Shown in pieces: positions 17,666 through 26,090 of a DNA stretch of 64,000 bases. Made by a program: the position numbers and the translations under genes. Position 1 is the first letter of the stretch, and each line of letters starts with the position of its first letter. The DNA comes from Azospirillum griseum. Its GTDB lineage: Bacteria > Pseudomonadota > Alphaproteobacteria > Azospirillales > Azospirillaceae. The notes under the pieces are model-generated. The model was not told the DNA's origin. It ran no database searches and saw only the letters and a list, made by a program, of their open reading frames with translations. The stretch spans positions 1 through 64,000 of the forward strand of contig NZ_RXMA01000010.1 in the NCBI RefSeq assembly GCF_003966125.1, in the 5' to 3' direction.

Positions 17666-18316
17666 ATGCGCATCGAACCCGCGTTCCCCAACCTGTTCAT
17701 CCTCGACCACCCGCTGATTCAGCACAAGCTGACGCTGATGCGCGACAAGCAGCGCTCGACCGGCGGCTTCCGCACCCTGCTGCGCGAAATCTCGCTGCTG
17801 ATGGGCTATGAACTGACCCGCGACCTGCCGCTGACCACCGAACGGATCGAGACGCCGTTGCAGGAGATGGACGCCCCGGTCATCCTGGGCAAGAAGCTGG
17901 CGGTCGTGCCGGTGCTGCGCGCCGGGCTGGGCATGTCGGCCGGTCTGCTGGAACTGGTCCCGTCGGCGCGCGAGGGCCACATCGGCCTGTACCGCGACCA
18001 CGACACCAAGCAGCCGCATGAATATCTGGTGAAACTGCCGCCCGCCGACGGCCGCCTGTTCATCGTCGTCGATCCGATGCTGGCCACCGGAAACTCCGCC
18101 GTCCACGCCTGCGACGTGCTGAACCGCCACGGGGTGGAGGACGCCAACATCCGCTTCATGTCGCTGGTCGCCGCCCCGGAGGGGGTGCGCCGGTTCCACC
18201 AGTCCCACCCGGATGTGAAGGTGTTCACCGCCTCGCTCGACAGCCATCTGAACGAGGACGCCTACATCGTTCCCGGCTTGGGCGACGCGGGCGACCGGAT
18301 GTTCGGCACCAAGTAA
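17666..18316 (+). CDS. upp: Uracil phosphoribosyltransferase
   Basis: A 216-residue pyrimidine-salvage enzyme making UMP from uracil and PRPP. Family marks are '[18 protein letters not shown]' near the N-terminus, '[19 protein letters not shown]' near residue 90, the PRPP-binding loop '[15 protein letters not shown]' near 135 and the uracil-binding C-terminal '[19 protein letters not shown]'. The ATG at 17666 lacks an obvious Shine-Dalgarno; the leader can fold over it. A hairpin plus T-run follows the stop. Confidence 0.96.
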   Translation: MRIEPAFPNLFILDHPLIQHKLTLMRDKQRSTGGFRTLLREISLLMGYELTRDLPLTTERIETPLQEMDAPVILGKKLAVVPVLRAGLGMSAGLLELVPSAREGHIGLYRDHDTKQPHEYLVKLPPADGRLFIVVDPMLATGNSAVHACDVLNRHGVEDANIRFMSLVAAPEGVRRFHQSHPDVKVFTASLDSHLNEDAYIVPGLGDAGDRMFGTK

Positions 18317-18356
18317 CCGGCCCTGCGACGGCGGCGCGGCGGGACGGGGTGTTGGG

Positions 18357-18375
18357 CCGGAATTGTTCCGGTTTT
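18357..18375 (+). terminator. Intrinsic terminator of upp
   Basis: CCGGAA (18357-18362), a 3-base loop and TTCCGG (18366-18371) form a hairpin followed by TTTT, 41 bases after the upp stop. Confidence 0.6.
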
Positions 18376-18463
18376 CGCAACACTCTTCCCCCGCGCCGCG
18401 CTCTTAACGGGCGGGATGGAAACGGTTAACTCTGGACTCGTGCTTTTTGAGAGGAGTCGTCCG

Positions 18464-19321
18464 ATGACCGCCGCTGTTCCCACCGTCCGCCCCGTGATCG
18501 CTTCGGTCGAAGGGATGCCCACCTCCGACGGGGCCGGGGTGTCGATGACCCGGATGCTGGGCACGCCGCGTCTGCGCACGCTCGACCCCTTCCTGATGCT
18601 CGACCTGTTCGGGTCGGACGAGCCGACCGACTATCTGGCGGGCTTTCCCGATCATCCCCATCGTGGCTTTGAAACCGTCACCTATATGCTGGCCGGGCGG
18701 ATGCGCCACGCCGACAGCCGGGGGCATGAGGGGGTGATTGAAACCGGCGGGGTGCAGTGGATGACCGCCGGGCGCGGCCTGATCCATTCGGAAATGCCCG
18801 AACAGACCGAAGGGCTGATGAAGGGCTTCCAGCTTTGGATCAATCTGCCCGCGCGGCTGAAGATGACCGAACCGCGCTATCAGGAATTCCCGGCCGACCG
18901 CATCCCGGTGGAAAATCGCGACTCGGGCGTGCGGCTGGTGGTGATCGCCGGAACCACCGCCCAGGGGACCAGCGGGCCGGTGCGGGCGGAGGCGACCGAC
19001 GCGCGTTACTTTGACGTGACCCTGCCCGCCGGGCAAAGCCTGGACGAACCGGTTCCTTACGGCCACACCGCGTGCCTGATCCTGTTCGAAGGCAGCCTGC
19101 GCGTGGGCGCGGAAACGGGAGAGCGCAACGGTCCGCGCGTGGTCGTGCTGGGGCCGGGTGACCGCATCACCGCCACGGCGGGGGCGGTGGGCGCGCGTTT
19201 CCTGCTGCTGTCCGGTCGTCCGCTGGGCGAACCCATCGCCTGGGGCGGGCCGTTCGTGATGAACACGCGCGAGGAGGTGATCCAAGCCTTCCGCGATTAC
19301 GAGGAAGGCCGGATCGGCTGA
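18464..19321 (+). CDS. Pirin family protein
   Basis: A 285-residue bicupin protein. The metal-binding N-terminal cupin contains the hallmark 'HPHRGFETVTYMLAG' and then 'GGVQWMTAGRGLIHSE', supplying the His and Glu ligands. The C-terminal cupin covers about residues 165-270. Bacterial pirins include quercetin 2,3-dioxygenases and regulators of pyruvate dehydrogenase; the role here is open. The ATG at 18464 follows GAGAGGAG and is preferred to the in-frame ATG at 18416. Confidence 0.92.
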   Translation: MTAAVPTVRPVIASVEGMPTSDGAGVSMTRMLGTPRLRTLDPFLMLDLFGSDEPTDYLAGFPDHPHRGFETVTYMLAGRMRHADSRGHEGVIETGGVQWMTAGRGLIHSEMPEQTEGLMKGFQLWINLPARLKMTEPRYQEFPADRIPVENRDSGVRLVVIAGTTAQGTSGPVRAEATDARYFDVTLPAGQSLDEPVPYGHTACLILFEGSLRVGAETGERNGPRVVVLGPGDRITATAGAVGARFLLLSGRPLGEPIAWGGPFVMNTREEVIQAFRDYEEGRIG

Positions 19322-19354
19322 GGCGTGGTGAGGCCCGGCGGCTGGCGTTCGGGG

Positions 19355-19576
19355 TTATTGGCCTTGAGGAACGGCGGCCAGCCGTTGCGGGATCAGCGCG
19401 CTCATGACGCGGCTCTGGTCGTCCAGCCGACGAGCCTGTTCGTCCAGCCGACCATCGATCCGCGACAAGAGCTGATGAACCAACGAGAGGGTGCTTTTGA
19501 TCTCGGTGATTTCACCCGCTTGGCGGTGCTGCTCGGCTTCAATGGCGGCGAGGCGTTGATCGGTGTTGGCTGACAT
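19355..19576 (-). CDS. Small coiled-coil protein of unknown function
   Basis: A 73-residue protein that appears to be one amphipathic helix: heptad-like 'RLAAIEAEQHRQAGEITEI' and 'LLSRIDGRLDEQARRLDDQ'. The ATG at 19576 is supported by GAAGGA seven bases upstream, so the longer in-frame start is not used. It resembles short hypothetical coiled-coil proteins of phage-like or bacterial origin, but no family can be assigned. It converges on the pirin gene. Confidence 0.6.
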   Translation of the reverse strand: MSANTDQRLAAIEAEQHRQAGEITEIKSTLSLVHQLLSRIDGRLDEQARRLDDQSRVMSALIPQRLAAVPQGQ

Positions 19577-19851
19577 CGCGCGATCCTTCGGGGCGCATTC
19601 CTTTGGGGTGGGCGCTTCGCCCCTCCGACACCTCAAAAATTGGACCAACGCGCTTGCCTGTCAACCCTTCGTTTCATTCGTCTGATCGGTGCCCGGCGTC
19701 GCTGGGGGGAATGGGCGGGGCGTGTGCGCCTGGTCGCGTGTCAGCAATCCTTTGATCCGCCGCCCCTTGCGGCAACACACGCCTTGCGCGCCGTCGATCC
19801 CCGGTTATCATGCCCGCTCACGACAACCGGAACGGCGGCAAGGGGTCTGCG

Positions 19852-20361
19852 ATGGGTTGGAAAGGTCTTTTGGGCGGGTTGGTGATGGCGGTGATGGCCG
19901 CTGTCGGTGTCCAGCCCGCCGCCGCTGCGGATTTTTCCAAGGCCGATCTGGGACCGGAAGGGGCCTGGACCAATCAATGCGATGTGGACCGGATGACCGA
20001 CAGCAAGGTCTGTCGCCTGATGGTCTACCGTCTGTTTGATGACGGCAAGGAGGTCGGCTTCATCGCCTTGAGCGTCATTCCGACCGGCAGCGACTATCAC
20101 TTGTTTTTGACCACCAGCCAGGGGCTGGTCGATTCCTGCGCCATCCGGGTGGATCGCCAGCCGCGCATCGAATCGCACATCGCCACGCTGAACATGTGCA
20201 TGTTCCCGAACTTCGTGTCGGGCCGGGTCGCCGACCAGTTCCGCAACGGCTCGTCGATCCTGGTCCGCGTCAATTTCGTCAAGGCGGGCAAGCGCGACAT
20301 CGATTTCCCGCTGAACGGCTTCTCGCGGAATTTCGAAGAGATGCAGCGCAACCTGCAATGA
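19852..20361 (+). CDS. Secreted protein, distantly IalB-like
   Basis: A 169-residue protein with a clear signal peptide (hydrophobic core 'GLVMAVMAAVGVQPAAAA', likely cleavage after AAAA near residue 26). The mature part is beta-rich with four Cys ('WTNQCDVDRM', 'KVCRLMVYRL', 'DSCAIRVD', 'LNMCMFPNF'), which could form two disulfides in the periplasm. The pattern W..C..(T)..C.L resembles invasion-associated locus B proteins, a loosely defined alphaproteobacterial family, but similarity is judged by eye only. The start at 19852 follows AAGGGG. A bidirectional terminator follows. Confidence 0.65.
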   Translation: MGWKGLLGGLVMAVMAAVGVQPAAAADFSKADLGPEGAWTNQCDVDRMTDSKVCRLMVYRLFDDGKEVGFIALSVIPTGSDYHLFLTTSQGLVDSCAIRVDRQPRIESHIATLNMCMFPNFVSGRVADQFRNGSSILVRVNFVKAGKRDIDFPLNGFSRNFEEMQRNLQ

Positions 20362-20391
20362 GGGGAGTCGCCCGACTTCCGGGTGGGCATG

Positions 20392-20429
20392 AAAAAGGCG
20401 CGTTCGACCGTCGGTCGGCGCGCCTTTTT
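20392..20429. terminator. Bidirectional terminator between convergent genes
   Basis: AAAAAGGCGCG (20392-20402) pairs with CGCGCCTTTTT (20419-20429); the 16-base loop contains an additional small hairpin (CGACCG/CGGTCG). A and T runs at both ends allow termination on both strands, serving the convergent genes ending at 20361 and 20470. Confidence 0.8.
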
Positions 20430-20469
20430 GCTTTTGGAAACGGTAAGGGATTGAGCCAGAAGGCGCGGT

Positions 20470-20883
20470 TCAATGCCGGGTGCGGGCCGGGGTGACGTAG
20501 ACGCCATCCCAATCAACCCCGAGCAGGGCGTCGTCGCCCGCCGCCTCCACCAACTCATCGTAGTCGTTGGCGTCGATCAGGCCAAAGATCGAGGCGGTTC
20601 CGTTGGCGTCCAGATCGCACGTCACCACACGCCCGCCAACCTCGACGGAGGTGAAATAGACCTCCGGCAGTTCCAGACTGTCGAGATCGCAGGTGACGGC
20701 CTGTTCGATGTCGTGGATGGCGCGCGCGCTCAAGGAGGAGCGCAGCGCGGCAGCCTGGGAGGCCCAGAGGATGCGGGCGACCCGCGCGGCCGGTTGGGCA
20801 TCGACCGAAGCGGCGCTGCCGTCGGTCTGGTCGGTCACGCCAACCGGCTGGACATCCGCAACCGGGCTGTCGGGTGCGCGCAT
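20470..20883 (-). CDS. Protein of unknown function downstream of a CtrA-like box
   Basis: A 137-residue acidic protein I do not recognise. The C-terminal half carries an almost repeated element, 'AVTCDLDSLELPEVYF' and 'VVTCDLDANGTASIFG', then 'ANDYDELVEAAGDDALLG'. No signal peptide or membrane helix is evident. The ATG at 20883 has GGAG eight bases upstream and is preferred over 20889 and 20919. A TTAA-N7-TTAACC sequence lies about 45 bases upstream, suggesting cell-cycle or motility control through CtrA. Confidence 0.65.
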   Translation of the reverse strand: MRAPDSPVADVQPVGVTDQTDGSAASVDAQPAARVARILWASQAAALRSSLSARAIHDIEQAVTCDLDSLELPEVYFTSVEVGGRVVTCDLDANGTASIFGLIDANDYDELVEAAGDDALLGVDWDGVYVTPARTRH

Positions 20884-20929
20884 GAACATATCTCCGCAGT
20901 CGAACGAAACCACACTCACGCCTAGGGGG

Positions 20930-20944
20930 TTAACGGGTTGTTAA
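20930..20944 (-). promoter_or_regulatory. CtrA-like binding site (TTAA-N7-TTAA)
   Basis: Read leftward the sequence is TTAA, seven bases, TTAA followed by CC, a full match to the alphaproteobacterial CtrA consensus. It lies 41-61 bases upstream of the 20883 start and overlaps the psuG stop codon at 20941-20943. In a GC-rich genome such a match is unlikely by chance at a given promoter, but binding is an inference. Confidence 0.5.
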
Positions 20945-21891
20945 GACGGCGTGCGGGGCGCACCGGATTCCGCCCTTTTCAACGCGCTCAGGGCGGTCGC
21001 GATGGCGGCGCCCACCCGCGCGTTGTGGCGAATCAGCGCCATGTTGGCGATCAGGCTGCGCCCTTGCGTCAAGCGCTCCAGCCCGGCCAGCAGATGCGGG
21101 GTGATCGCCTTGCCGGTGATGCCCTGCGAGTCGGCCTCGGCCAACGCCTGTTCGATCGCCTGCTCCATGGCGTCGGCGTCCAGTTCGTCGGCGGCGGGGA
21201 TCGGGTTGGCCAGCAGAACGCCGCCCTCCAGCCCCAAATCCCATTTGGTCTTCAGGATCGCGGCGACCTCGGCGGGGCTGTCGCAGCGCTGATCGACCGG
21301 CAGGCCGCTGCGGCGGCTGTAGAAGGCGGGAAACTCGTCGGTCTGATAGCCCAGAACCGGCACGCCGCGCGTTTCCAGCACCTCCAGCGTCTTGGGCAGG
21401 TCCAGGATGGATTTGGCCCCGGCGCAGACGACGCAGACCGAACTGCGGGCCAACTCGTCAAGATCGGCGGAAATGTCGAAGCTGCGTTCGGCCCCGCGAT
21501 GCACCCCGCCGATGCCACCGGTGGCGAACACGGCGATTCCGGCCAGACGCGCGGCGATCATGGTGGCGGCCACCGTGGTCGCTCCCAAGCTTCCGGTGGC
21601 GAGCGCGATGGGCAGATCGCGGCGGCTCAGCTTGCGCGCCGCGCGCCCGGCGGTGGCCAGCCGTTCCAGCGCCTCGTCGTCCAGCCCGACGCGGATGCGC
21701 CCATCCATCACCGCGACGGTGGCGGGAATCGCCCCGGCGCTGCGCACCTCCGCCTCCAGCGCGCGGGCGGTGGCGAGGTTGTCGGGGTAGGGCATGCCGT
21801 GGGAAATCACCGTCGATTCGAGCGCCACCACCGGGCGGTGGTCGGCCAGCGCGTCGGCGATCTCAGGCGTCACGGTCAAAACACGGTGCAT
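20941..21891 (-). CDS. psuG: Pseudouridine-5'-phosphate glycosidase
   Basis: A 316-residue enzyme that splits pseudouridine 5'-phosphate into uracil and ribose 5-phosphate (studied with the reverse reaction in vitro). Family marks are 'VALESTVISHGMPYPDN' near the N-terminus, 'ALATGSLGATTVAATM', 'FATGGIGGVHRGAE', 'VCAGAKSILDLPKTLEVLE' and 'LANPIP'. The ATG at 21891 gives the usual family length; an in-frame ATG at 21957 with AAAGGCG upstream would add 22 residues. No psuK kinase gene is adjacent. Confidence 0.93.
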   Translation of the reverse strand: MHRVLTVTPEIADALADHRPVVALESTVISHGMPYPDNLATARALEAEVRSAGAIPATVAVMDGRIRVGLDDEALERLATAGRAARKLSRRDLPIALATGSLGATTVAATMIAARLAGIAVFATGGIGGVHRGAERSFDISADLDELARSSVCVVCAGAKSILDLPKTLEVLETRGVPVLGYQTDEFPAFYSRRSGLPVDQRCDSPAEVAAILKTKWDLGLEGGVLLANPIPAADELDADAMEQAIEQALAEADSQGITGKAITPHLLAGLERLTQGRSLIANMALIRHNARVGAAIATALSALKRAESGAPRTPS

Positions 21892-22270
21892 GGCGGGTGT
21901 CCGTTGGGCGTTGGTGGGGGCGGGGTCAGTGTAGGCGCTTGCCCCGGTTGGCTCCATGCTTTCGCCTTTGGGTGCCGGTGGCGCGGTTTGAGGGGTGTGC
22001 TGATCGTGTGGATGGATCGGGCTGGTTTCACAAACGGTGTGAAACCCGGATCGGCGGGCGTGTTGCGGATTTCCAGTGTAATTTTCTGCCAACGACTGGA
22101 CAATTCGGCTTGTGAAATACCGTGGTGTCCGTGTAAAAAATCACCATCCAACAGGCCAGCGCTGGGGGAGGCGATGCGCGCCATCCGGGCACGCCCCGCC
22201 CGCGCGCTGGAACCGGGGCCGGGCCGTGCGCCAGGGTCCTCTTCATCCGTGTCCTTCAGGGGTGGTCGCG
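21892..22270. other. Divergent intergenic region between psuG and the Rrf2 gene
   Basis: About 380 bases without a convincing gene. It is less GC-rich in the middle (22015-22150) and holds the perfect palindrome at 22024-22046 and a matching half-site TTGTGAAA at 22110-22117. The rightward ORF running through it from 22112 is only an upstream extension of the regulator frame and lacks family residues. Confidence 0.6.
22024..22046. promoter_or_regulatory. Perfect 9-bp inverted repeat, operator-like
   Basis: GGTTTCACA (22024-22032), a 5-base spacer, and TGTGAAACC (22038-22046) form a 23-bp palindrome. It has no following T-run, so it looks more like a transcription-factor operator than a terminator. 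The half-site TTGTGAAA recurs at 22110-22117. Confidence 0.5.
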
Positions 22271-22726
22271 ATGCTCCGCATCTCCAAAAAGCTGATGTTC
22301 GCCATCGAGGCGGTTCTCGACATCGCCTACAACGCGGGCACCGAGCCGGTGCAGTCCGGGGAAATCACGCGCCGCCAGGGCATTCCGAAACGCTATCTGG
22401 AACAGGTGCTTCAGCAATTGGTGCGCGACGGCGTGCTGGCCGGGGTGCGCGGGCCGCGCGGCGGCTACCGGCTGGCGCGCGAACGGCGGCGCATCACCCT
22501 GGGCGAGATCGTCCGCGTCGTCCGCTCGATGGAAACCGCGTCGGACCCGATCGAGGAACCGGCGGGGTCGATTTTGGGCCACAAGGTGGTTCGGCCCTTG
22601 TGGGGTGAGCTTCAGGAAGAGACGATGAAGCAGCTCGACACCATCACCATCGAGGATCTGTGCATGCGCGCCCGCGCCGCCGGTGTGGAAAGCGAAACCG
22701 AAGACCGCATCGACTTTACGATTTGA
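22271..22726 (+). CDS. Rrf2 family transcriptional regulator
   Basis: A 151-residue winged-helix regulator starting '[19 protein letters not shown]', with the recognition segment '[19 protein letters not shown]' and wing '[19 protein letters not shown]'. The three closely spaced Cys that bind the Fe-S cluster in IscR are absent; the only Cys is near the C-terminus ('[12 protein letters not shown]'). This and the adjacent cysK recall CymR-like control of cysteine synthesis. The ATG at 22271 follows AGGGGTGG. The gene ends 76 bases before the cysK start. Confidence 0.9.
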   Translation: MLRISKKLMFAIEAVLDIAYNAGTEPVQSGEITRRQGIPKRYLEQVLQQLVRDGVLAGVRGPRGGYRLARERRRITLGEIVRVVRSMETASDPIEEPAGSILGHKVVRPLWGELQEETMKQLDTITIEDLCMRARAAGVESETEDRIDFTI

Positions 22727-22802
22727 TTCGGCCTGTGGGACGGGTAAATTCCAATCCAGGTCGTTGAAATCGGAAAAAACAACACATCACAGAGGTGAAA
22801 TC

Positions 22803-23762
22803 ATGGCTGCTCCCGAGTTTCGCGGCAAGATTTACGACAGCGTCCTCGACACCATCGGGGCCACGCCGTTGGTTCGCCTGTCGCGTTTGGCCGCCGACGC
22901 GGGCGTCAAGGCGCAGGTCGTTGGCAAGCTGGAGTTCTTCAACCCGCTGGCCAGCGTCAAGGATCGCATCGGCAACGCCATGATCGAAGCGGCGGAAGCC
23001 GCTGGCACGATCCAGCCGGGCCGCACCACGCTGGTGGAGCCGACGTCGGGCAACACCGGCATCGCGCTGGCCTTCGTCGCCGCCGCCAAGGGCTACCGCC
23101 TGATCCTGACCATGCCGGAAAGCATGTCGGTCGAACGGCGCAAGATGCTGAAGCTGCTGGGGGCCGAACTGGTGCTGACCCCGGCGTCGGAAGGCATGAA
23201 GGGGGCCATCCGCAAGGCCGAGGAGATCCTCGCCGCCGATCCGAACGCCTTCCTGCTCCAGCAGTTCAAGAACACCGCCAACCCGCAGGTTCACCGCGTC
23301 ACCACCGCCGAGGAAATCTGGGCCGACACCGCCGGTGCGGCGGACATCCTGATTTCCGGTGTGGGGACCGGCGGCACCCTGACCGGTGTGGGCGAGGTGC
23401 TGAAGCAGCGCAAGCCCGGCTTCCGAGTCGTCGCGGTGGAGCCGGAAGACAGCCCGGTCCTGTCGGGCGGCATGCCCGGCCCGCACAAGATCCAGGGCAT
23501 CGGGGCCGGCTTTGTCCCCGACATCCTCAAAAAGGATCTGATCGACGAGGTGGTGCGCATCTCCAACCAGCGTGCCTTTGAAACCGCCCGCAAGGTCGCC
23601 CGCCTGGAAGGCGTGCCGGTCGGCATCTCGTCGGGCGCCGCGCTGGCGGCGGCGCTGGAGATCGGCGCGCGCCCGGAGAATGAGGGCAAGCTGATCGTCG
23701 TCGTTCTGCCGTCCTTTGCCGAGCGTTACCTGTCCACCGCCCTGTTCGAAGGGCTGGAATAA
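22803..23762 (+). CDS. cysK: Cysteine synthase A (O-acetylserine sulfhydrylase)
   Basis: A 319-residue PLP enzyme that makes cysteine from O-acetylserine and sulfide. The PLP lysine is in '[16 protein letters not shown]' near residue 50; the substrate loop '[20 protein letters not shown]' and the phosphate-binding '[16 protein letters not shown]' are intact. The C-terminus '[17 protein letters not shown]' is the family ending. The start at 22803 follows GAGGTGA; upstream in-frame codons overlap the regulator gene and are not family-like. A strong hairpin follows. Confidence 0.96.
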   Translation: MAAPEFRGKIYDSVLDTIGATPLVRLSRLAADAGVKAQVVGKLEFFNPLASVKDRIGNAMIEAAEAAGTIQPGRTTLVEPTSGNTGIALAFVAAAKGYRLILTMPESMSVERRKMLKLLGAELVLTPASEGMKGAIRKAEEILAADPNAFLLQQFKNTANPQVHRVTTAEEIWADTAGAADILISGVGTGGTLTGVGEVLKQRKPGFRVVAVEPEDSPVLSGGMPGPHKIQGIGAGFVPDILKKDLIDEVVRISNQRAFETARKVARLEGVPVGISSGAALAAALEIGARPENEGKLIVVVLPSFAERYLSTALFEGLE

Positions 23763-23771
23763 GGCGCAAAC

Positions 23772-23806
23772 CGCCGCGTTGGGGGTGTGTGCCCCAACGC
23801 GGCGGA
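23772..23806 (+). terminator. Strong hairpin after cysK
   Basis: A perfect 14-bp stem (23772-23785 with 23793-23806) and a 7-base loop begins nine bases past the cysK stop. It lacks a clear T-run, so it may terminate weakly or stabilise the transcript. Confidence 0.55.
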
Positions 23807-23852
23807 CACTCCGTTCGGTCGTGCGCGCTCCCTGGAAAATAGGGCACGCAAT

Positions 23853-23881
23853 TTGACTTTTTCGCCGCATTTTCGTATTTT
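23853..23881 (+). promoter_or_regulatory. Predicted sigma-70-type promoter
   Basis: TTGACT (23853-23858), 17 bases, TATTTT (23876-23881) in an AT-rich patch 70 bases upstream of the 23953 start. Confidence 0.5.
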
Positions 23882-23952
23882 CAAGGCTGATTGTCCGTGC
23901 TGGTGGTTGGCTCAACACCGTGACGCGGTGGTGTGCTGATCGGGAGATCGCC

Positions 23953-24732
23953 ATGAGCGTGTCCATACCGAACCTGTCGCTGTCGAATTTTTCGCAGCTG
24001 AAGGGCAAGACGACTGGCGTCGCCGCCAATGGCGCGCCCGCCGATTACCGCACCTTCACGGTCAGCAAGCCCGGCGAATTCAATTTCAAGATCAACAACA
24101 GCTTCACCAACGTCGACATCGTCGACACCAGCACCAACAAGGTGATTGCCAACCTGCGGTCGCAGCAGGACGCCACCGACGTCAGCGCGCGGTTGGGGCC
24201 GGGCACCTATTCGGCGGTCATCTCCCAAGCCAACCGCACGGCGGGGCAACGCGATTACTCGTTGGACGTGACGGAAAAGCAGAACATCCTGATGACGGCG
24301 GGCGGTGCCGTGATGAAGGGCACGGCGCAGCCACCCGGCAACGGCGACACCGGCATTCAAAAGCACAACATCACCGTTGTTCAGGGCGGCAGCTTCACCG
24401 CCAACTTCACGTTGCCCAACTCGCGCTGGGCGATGATGACCAAGGAGGGGAAAGTGGTCGCGTCCAGCGACTCCTCCAACCCCGACGGGCAGGATTTCTT
24501 CAAGAAGCCGACCTACAAGATTGATCCCGGCGAGTATCAGCTCGTCATCATCCCACCGTCGAAACTGTCGTCACCAACACCCTTCCAGTTCAATTTCGTG
24601 CCGCGCGATCCGACGGTTCAGGCCAATGGAAGCACCACCCAGGAAAGCGAGATTTCCAAGACGCTGCGCGAACGCCAGGTGCGTTTGAAGCAGTGGGCGG
24701 CGGAAGCCAAGAGTTCGTCGACCAAGGCCTGA
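23953..24732 (+). CDS. Unknown protein with two beta-rich PPC-like modules
   Basis: A 259-residue protein. Residues about 15-110 and 115-215 each look like a beta-sandwich: the first runs from 'DYRTFTVSKPGEFNFKINNS' to 'LGPGTYSAVISQANRT' and 'DYSLDVTEK', and the second has 'GGSFTANFTLPNSRWAM' and 'IDPGEYQLVIIPPSKLSS'. The 'GPGTY...' turn recalls pre-peptidase C-terminal domains, usually found in secreted proteins, yet no signal peptide is visible. The C-terminal 30 residues are charged and helical. The start follows CGGGAGA. It has its own predicted promoter and stands alone. Confidence 0.65.
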   Translation: MSVSIPNLSLSNFSQLKGKTTGVAANGAPADYRTFTVSKPGEFNFKINNSFTNVDIVDTSTNKVIANLRSQQDATDVSARLGPGTYSAVISQANRTAGQRDYSLDVTEKQNILMTAGGAVMKGTAQPPGNGDTGIQKHNITVVQGGSFTANFTLPNSRWAMMTKEGKVVASSDSSNPDGQDFFKKPTYKIDPGEYQLVIIPPSKLSSPTPFQFNFVPRDPTVQANGSTTQESEISKTLRERQVRLKQWAAEAKSSSTKA

Positions 24733-24807
24733 GCCTGACGCGCACCAGAGTCCGGCGCTCGGTGCGCGCTGGTTGCGCCGCTGCGTGTCTGCGCTATGCT
24801 GTCGGCC

Positions 24808-25596
24808 ATGGACTTCACCGACGATCAACTTCACCGCTATTCCCGCCACATCATCCTGCCCGAAGTGGGCGGGGTGGGACAGGAACGGCTGTTGCGTTCC
24901 AAGGTTCTGGTGGTTGGGGCCGGGGGGCTGGGCGCGCCGCTGCTGCTCTATCTGGCCGCCGCCGGGGTTGGCACGCTGGGCGTGGTCGATGACGATGTCG
25001 TTGACCGTTCCAACCTGCAACGGCAGGTCATCCACGACGAATCCGGGCTTGGCCGTTTGAAGGTGGAGAGCGCGGCGGCGCGGATCGCCGCGCTCAACCC
25101 CGATGTGCGGGTGCAGGCCCACCCCACGCGGATCACCCGCGACAACGCGCTGGAGTTGATCGGCGGGTATGATCTGGTCGCCGACGGGTCGGACAATTTC
25201 GCCACCCGCTTTTTGCTGAACGACGCCTGTTTTCTGGCGAAAAAGCCGCTGGTTTCGGCGGCGATCTTGCGGTTTGACGGGCAAATCAGCAGCTACAAGG
25301 CCCATCTGGGCGCGCCGCACCCCTGTTACCGCTGCCTGTTCCCCGAACCGCCGCCGCGCGGGCTGGTGCCGTCCTGTTCGGAGGGTGGGGTGCTGGGCGC
25401 GTTGGCCGGGGCGGTCGGCTCGCTCCAGGCGACGGAGGTGCTGAAGGAACTGTTGGGGCTGGGCGAAAGCCTGTCGGGCAGCCTGCTGATGATGGACACG
25501 CTGCACGCCTCCTTCCAGCGCATCGGTTTCAAGCGCGATCCGGCCTGCGCGCTCTGCGGCGACCATCCGACCATCCACGATCTGTCCGCCCATTGA
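24808..25596 (+). CDS. moeB: MoeB/ThiF family adenylyltransferase (molybdopterin-synthase type)
   Basis: A 262-residue E1-like enzyme that adenylates the C-terminus of a sulfur-carrier protein such as MoaD or ThiS. It starts 'DDQLHRYSRHIILPEVGG' as in MoeB, with nucleotide loop 'VLVVGAGGLGAPLLLYLAA', 'RSNLQRQVIH', the Asp of 'DLVADGSDNFATRFLLND', and zinc Cys pairs 'CYRC' and 'CALC'. 'PSCSEGGVLGALAG' holds the conserved Cys. No C-terminal rhodanese domain is present. It heads a three-gene operon with a DsrE-type protein, so a sulfur-transfer role is likely; MoeB versus ThiF cannot be decided firmly. Confidence 0.88.
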   Translation: MDFTDDQLHRYSRHIILPEVGGVGQERLLRSKVLVVGAGGLGAPLLLYLAAAGVGTLGVVDDDVVDRSNLQRQVIHDESGLGRLKVESAAARIAALNPDVRVQAHPTRITRDNALELIGGYDLVADGSDNFATRFLLNDACFLAKKPLVSAAILRFDGQISSYKAHLGAPHPCYRCLFPEPPPRGLVPSCSEGGVLGALAGAVGSLQATEVLKELLGLGESLSGSLLMMDTLHASFQRIGFKRDPACALCGDHPTIHDLSAH

Positions 25597-25625
25597 CCGG
25601 GCGCGGCCCGTCTTCGAGGTTCATC

Positions 25626-26084
25626 ATGGCTGACCAGCCAACCGCCCCAGCGGCCCCGTCGGGCCTTGCCATCGTTGTGTTCGCCGGGGGCTTTGACCGC
25701 GTGCATTACGCGTTGGTGATGGCCAGCGCGGCGGCGGCGACCAACCGACCCGTCACCCTGTTTTTCACCGGCCGCGCCCTGCTGGCGCTGAGGCGGGAGG
25801 ATGAGGCGGGCGCGCCGGGCTGGCATGGCCTGGATCCCGCCGACGATGGCAGCGCCCCGGCGGAGCGCGACCGCTTTTTCACCGGCAACGGGCTGGCCGG
25901 GTTCGACGAGCTGCTGTCCGCCTGCGTGGCGCTGGGCGTCACCGTGATGGCCTGCGAGATGGGGATTCGCGCGCTTGGGCTGCCGTCCGGCGCGCCCCTG
26001 CGCCCCGATGTGCCGGTGACGGCGGGCGGCGTCGTCACCTTCCTCAACGACGCGCCCAAGGGCGGCGCGATGCTGTTCGTGTGA
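25626..26084 (+). CDS. DsrE family protein
   Basis: A 152-residue small cytoplasmic protein. It shows the DsrE/DsrF fold pattern: strand 'LAIVVFAGGFDRVHYALVMA', then 'TLFFTGRALLALR', and the conserved Cys in 'VTVMACEMGIRALGL'. That Cys is positioned as in sulfur-carrying DsrE/TusD and peroxiredoxin-like members. It begins 29 bases after moeB and ends 6 bases before the next gene, which places it in a likely sulfur-relay operon. The ATG at 25626 is used instead of the upstream in-frame ATG at 25593. Confidence 0.85.
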   Translation: MADQPTAPAAPSGLAIVVFAGGFDRVHYALVMASAAAATNRPVTLFFTGRALLALRREDEAGAPGWHGLDPADDGSAPAERDRFFTGNGLAGFDELLSACVALGVTVMACEMGIRALGLPSGAPLRPDVPVTAGGVVTFLNDAPKGGAMLFV

Positions 26085-26090
26085 CGATCC

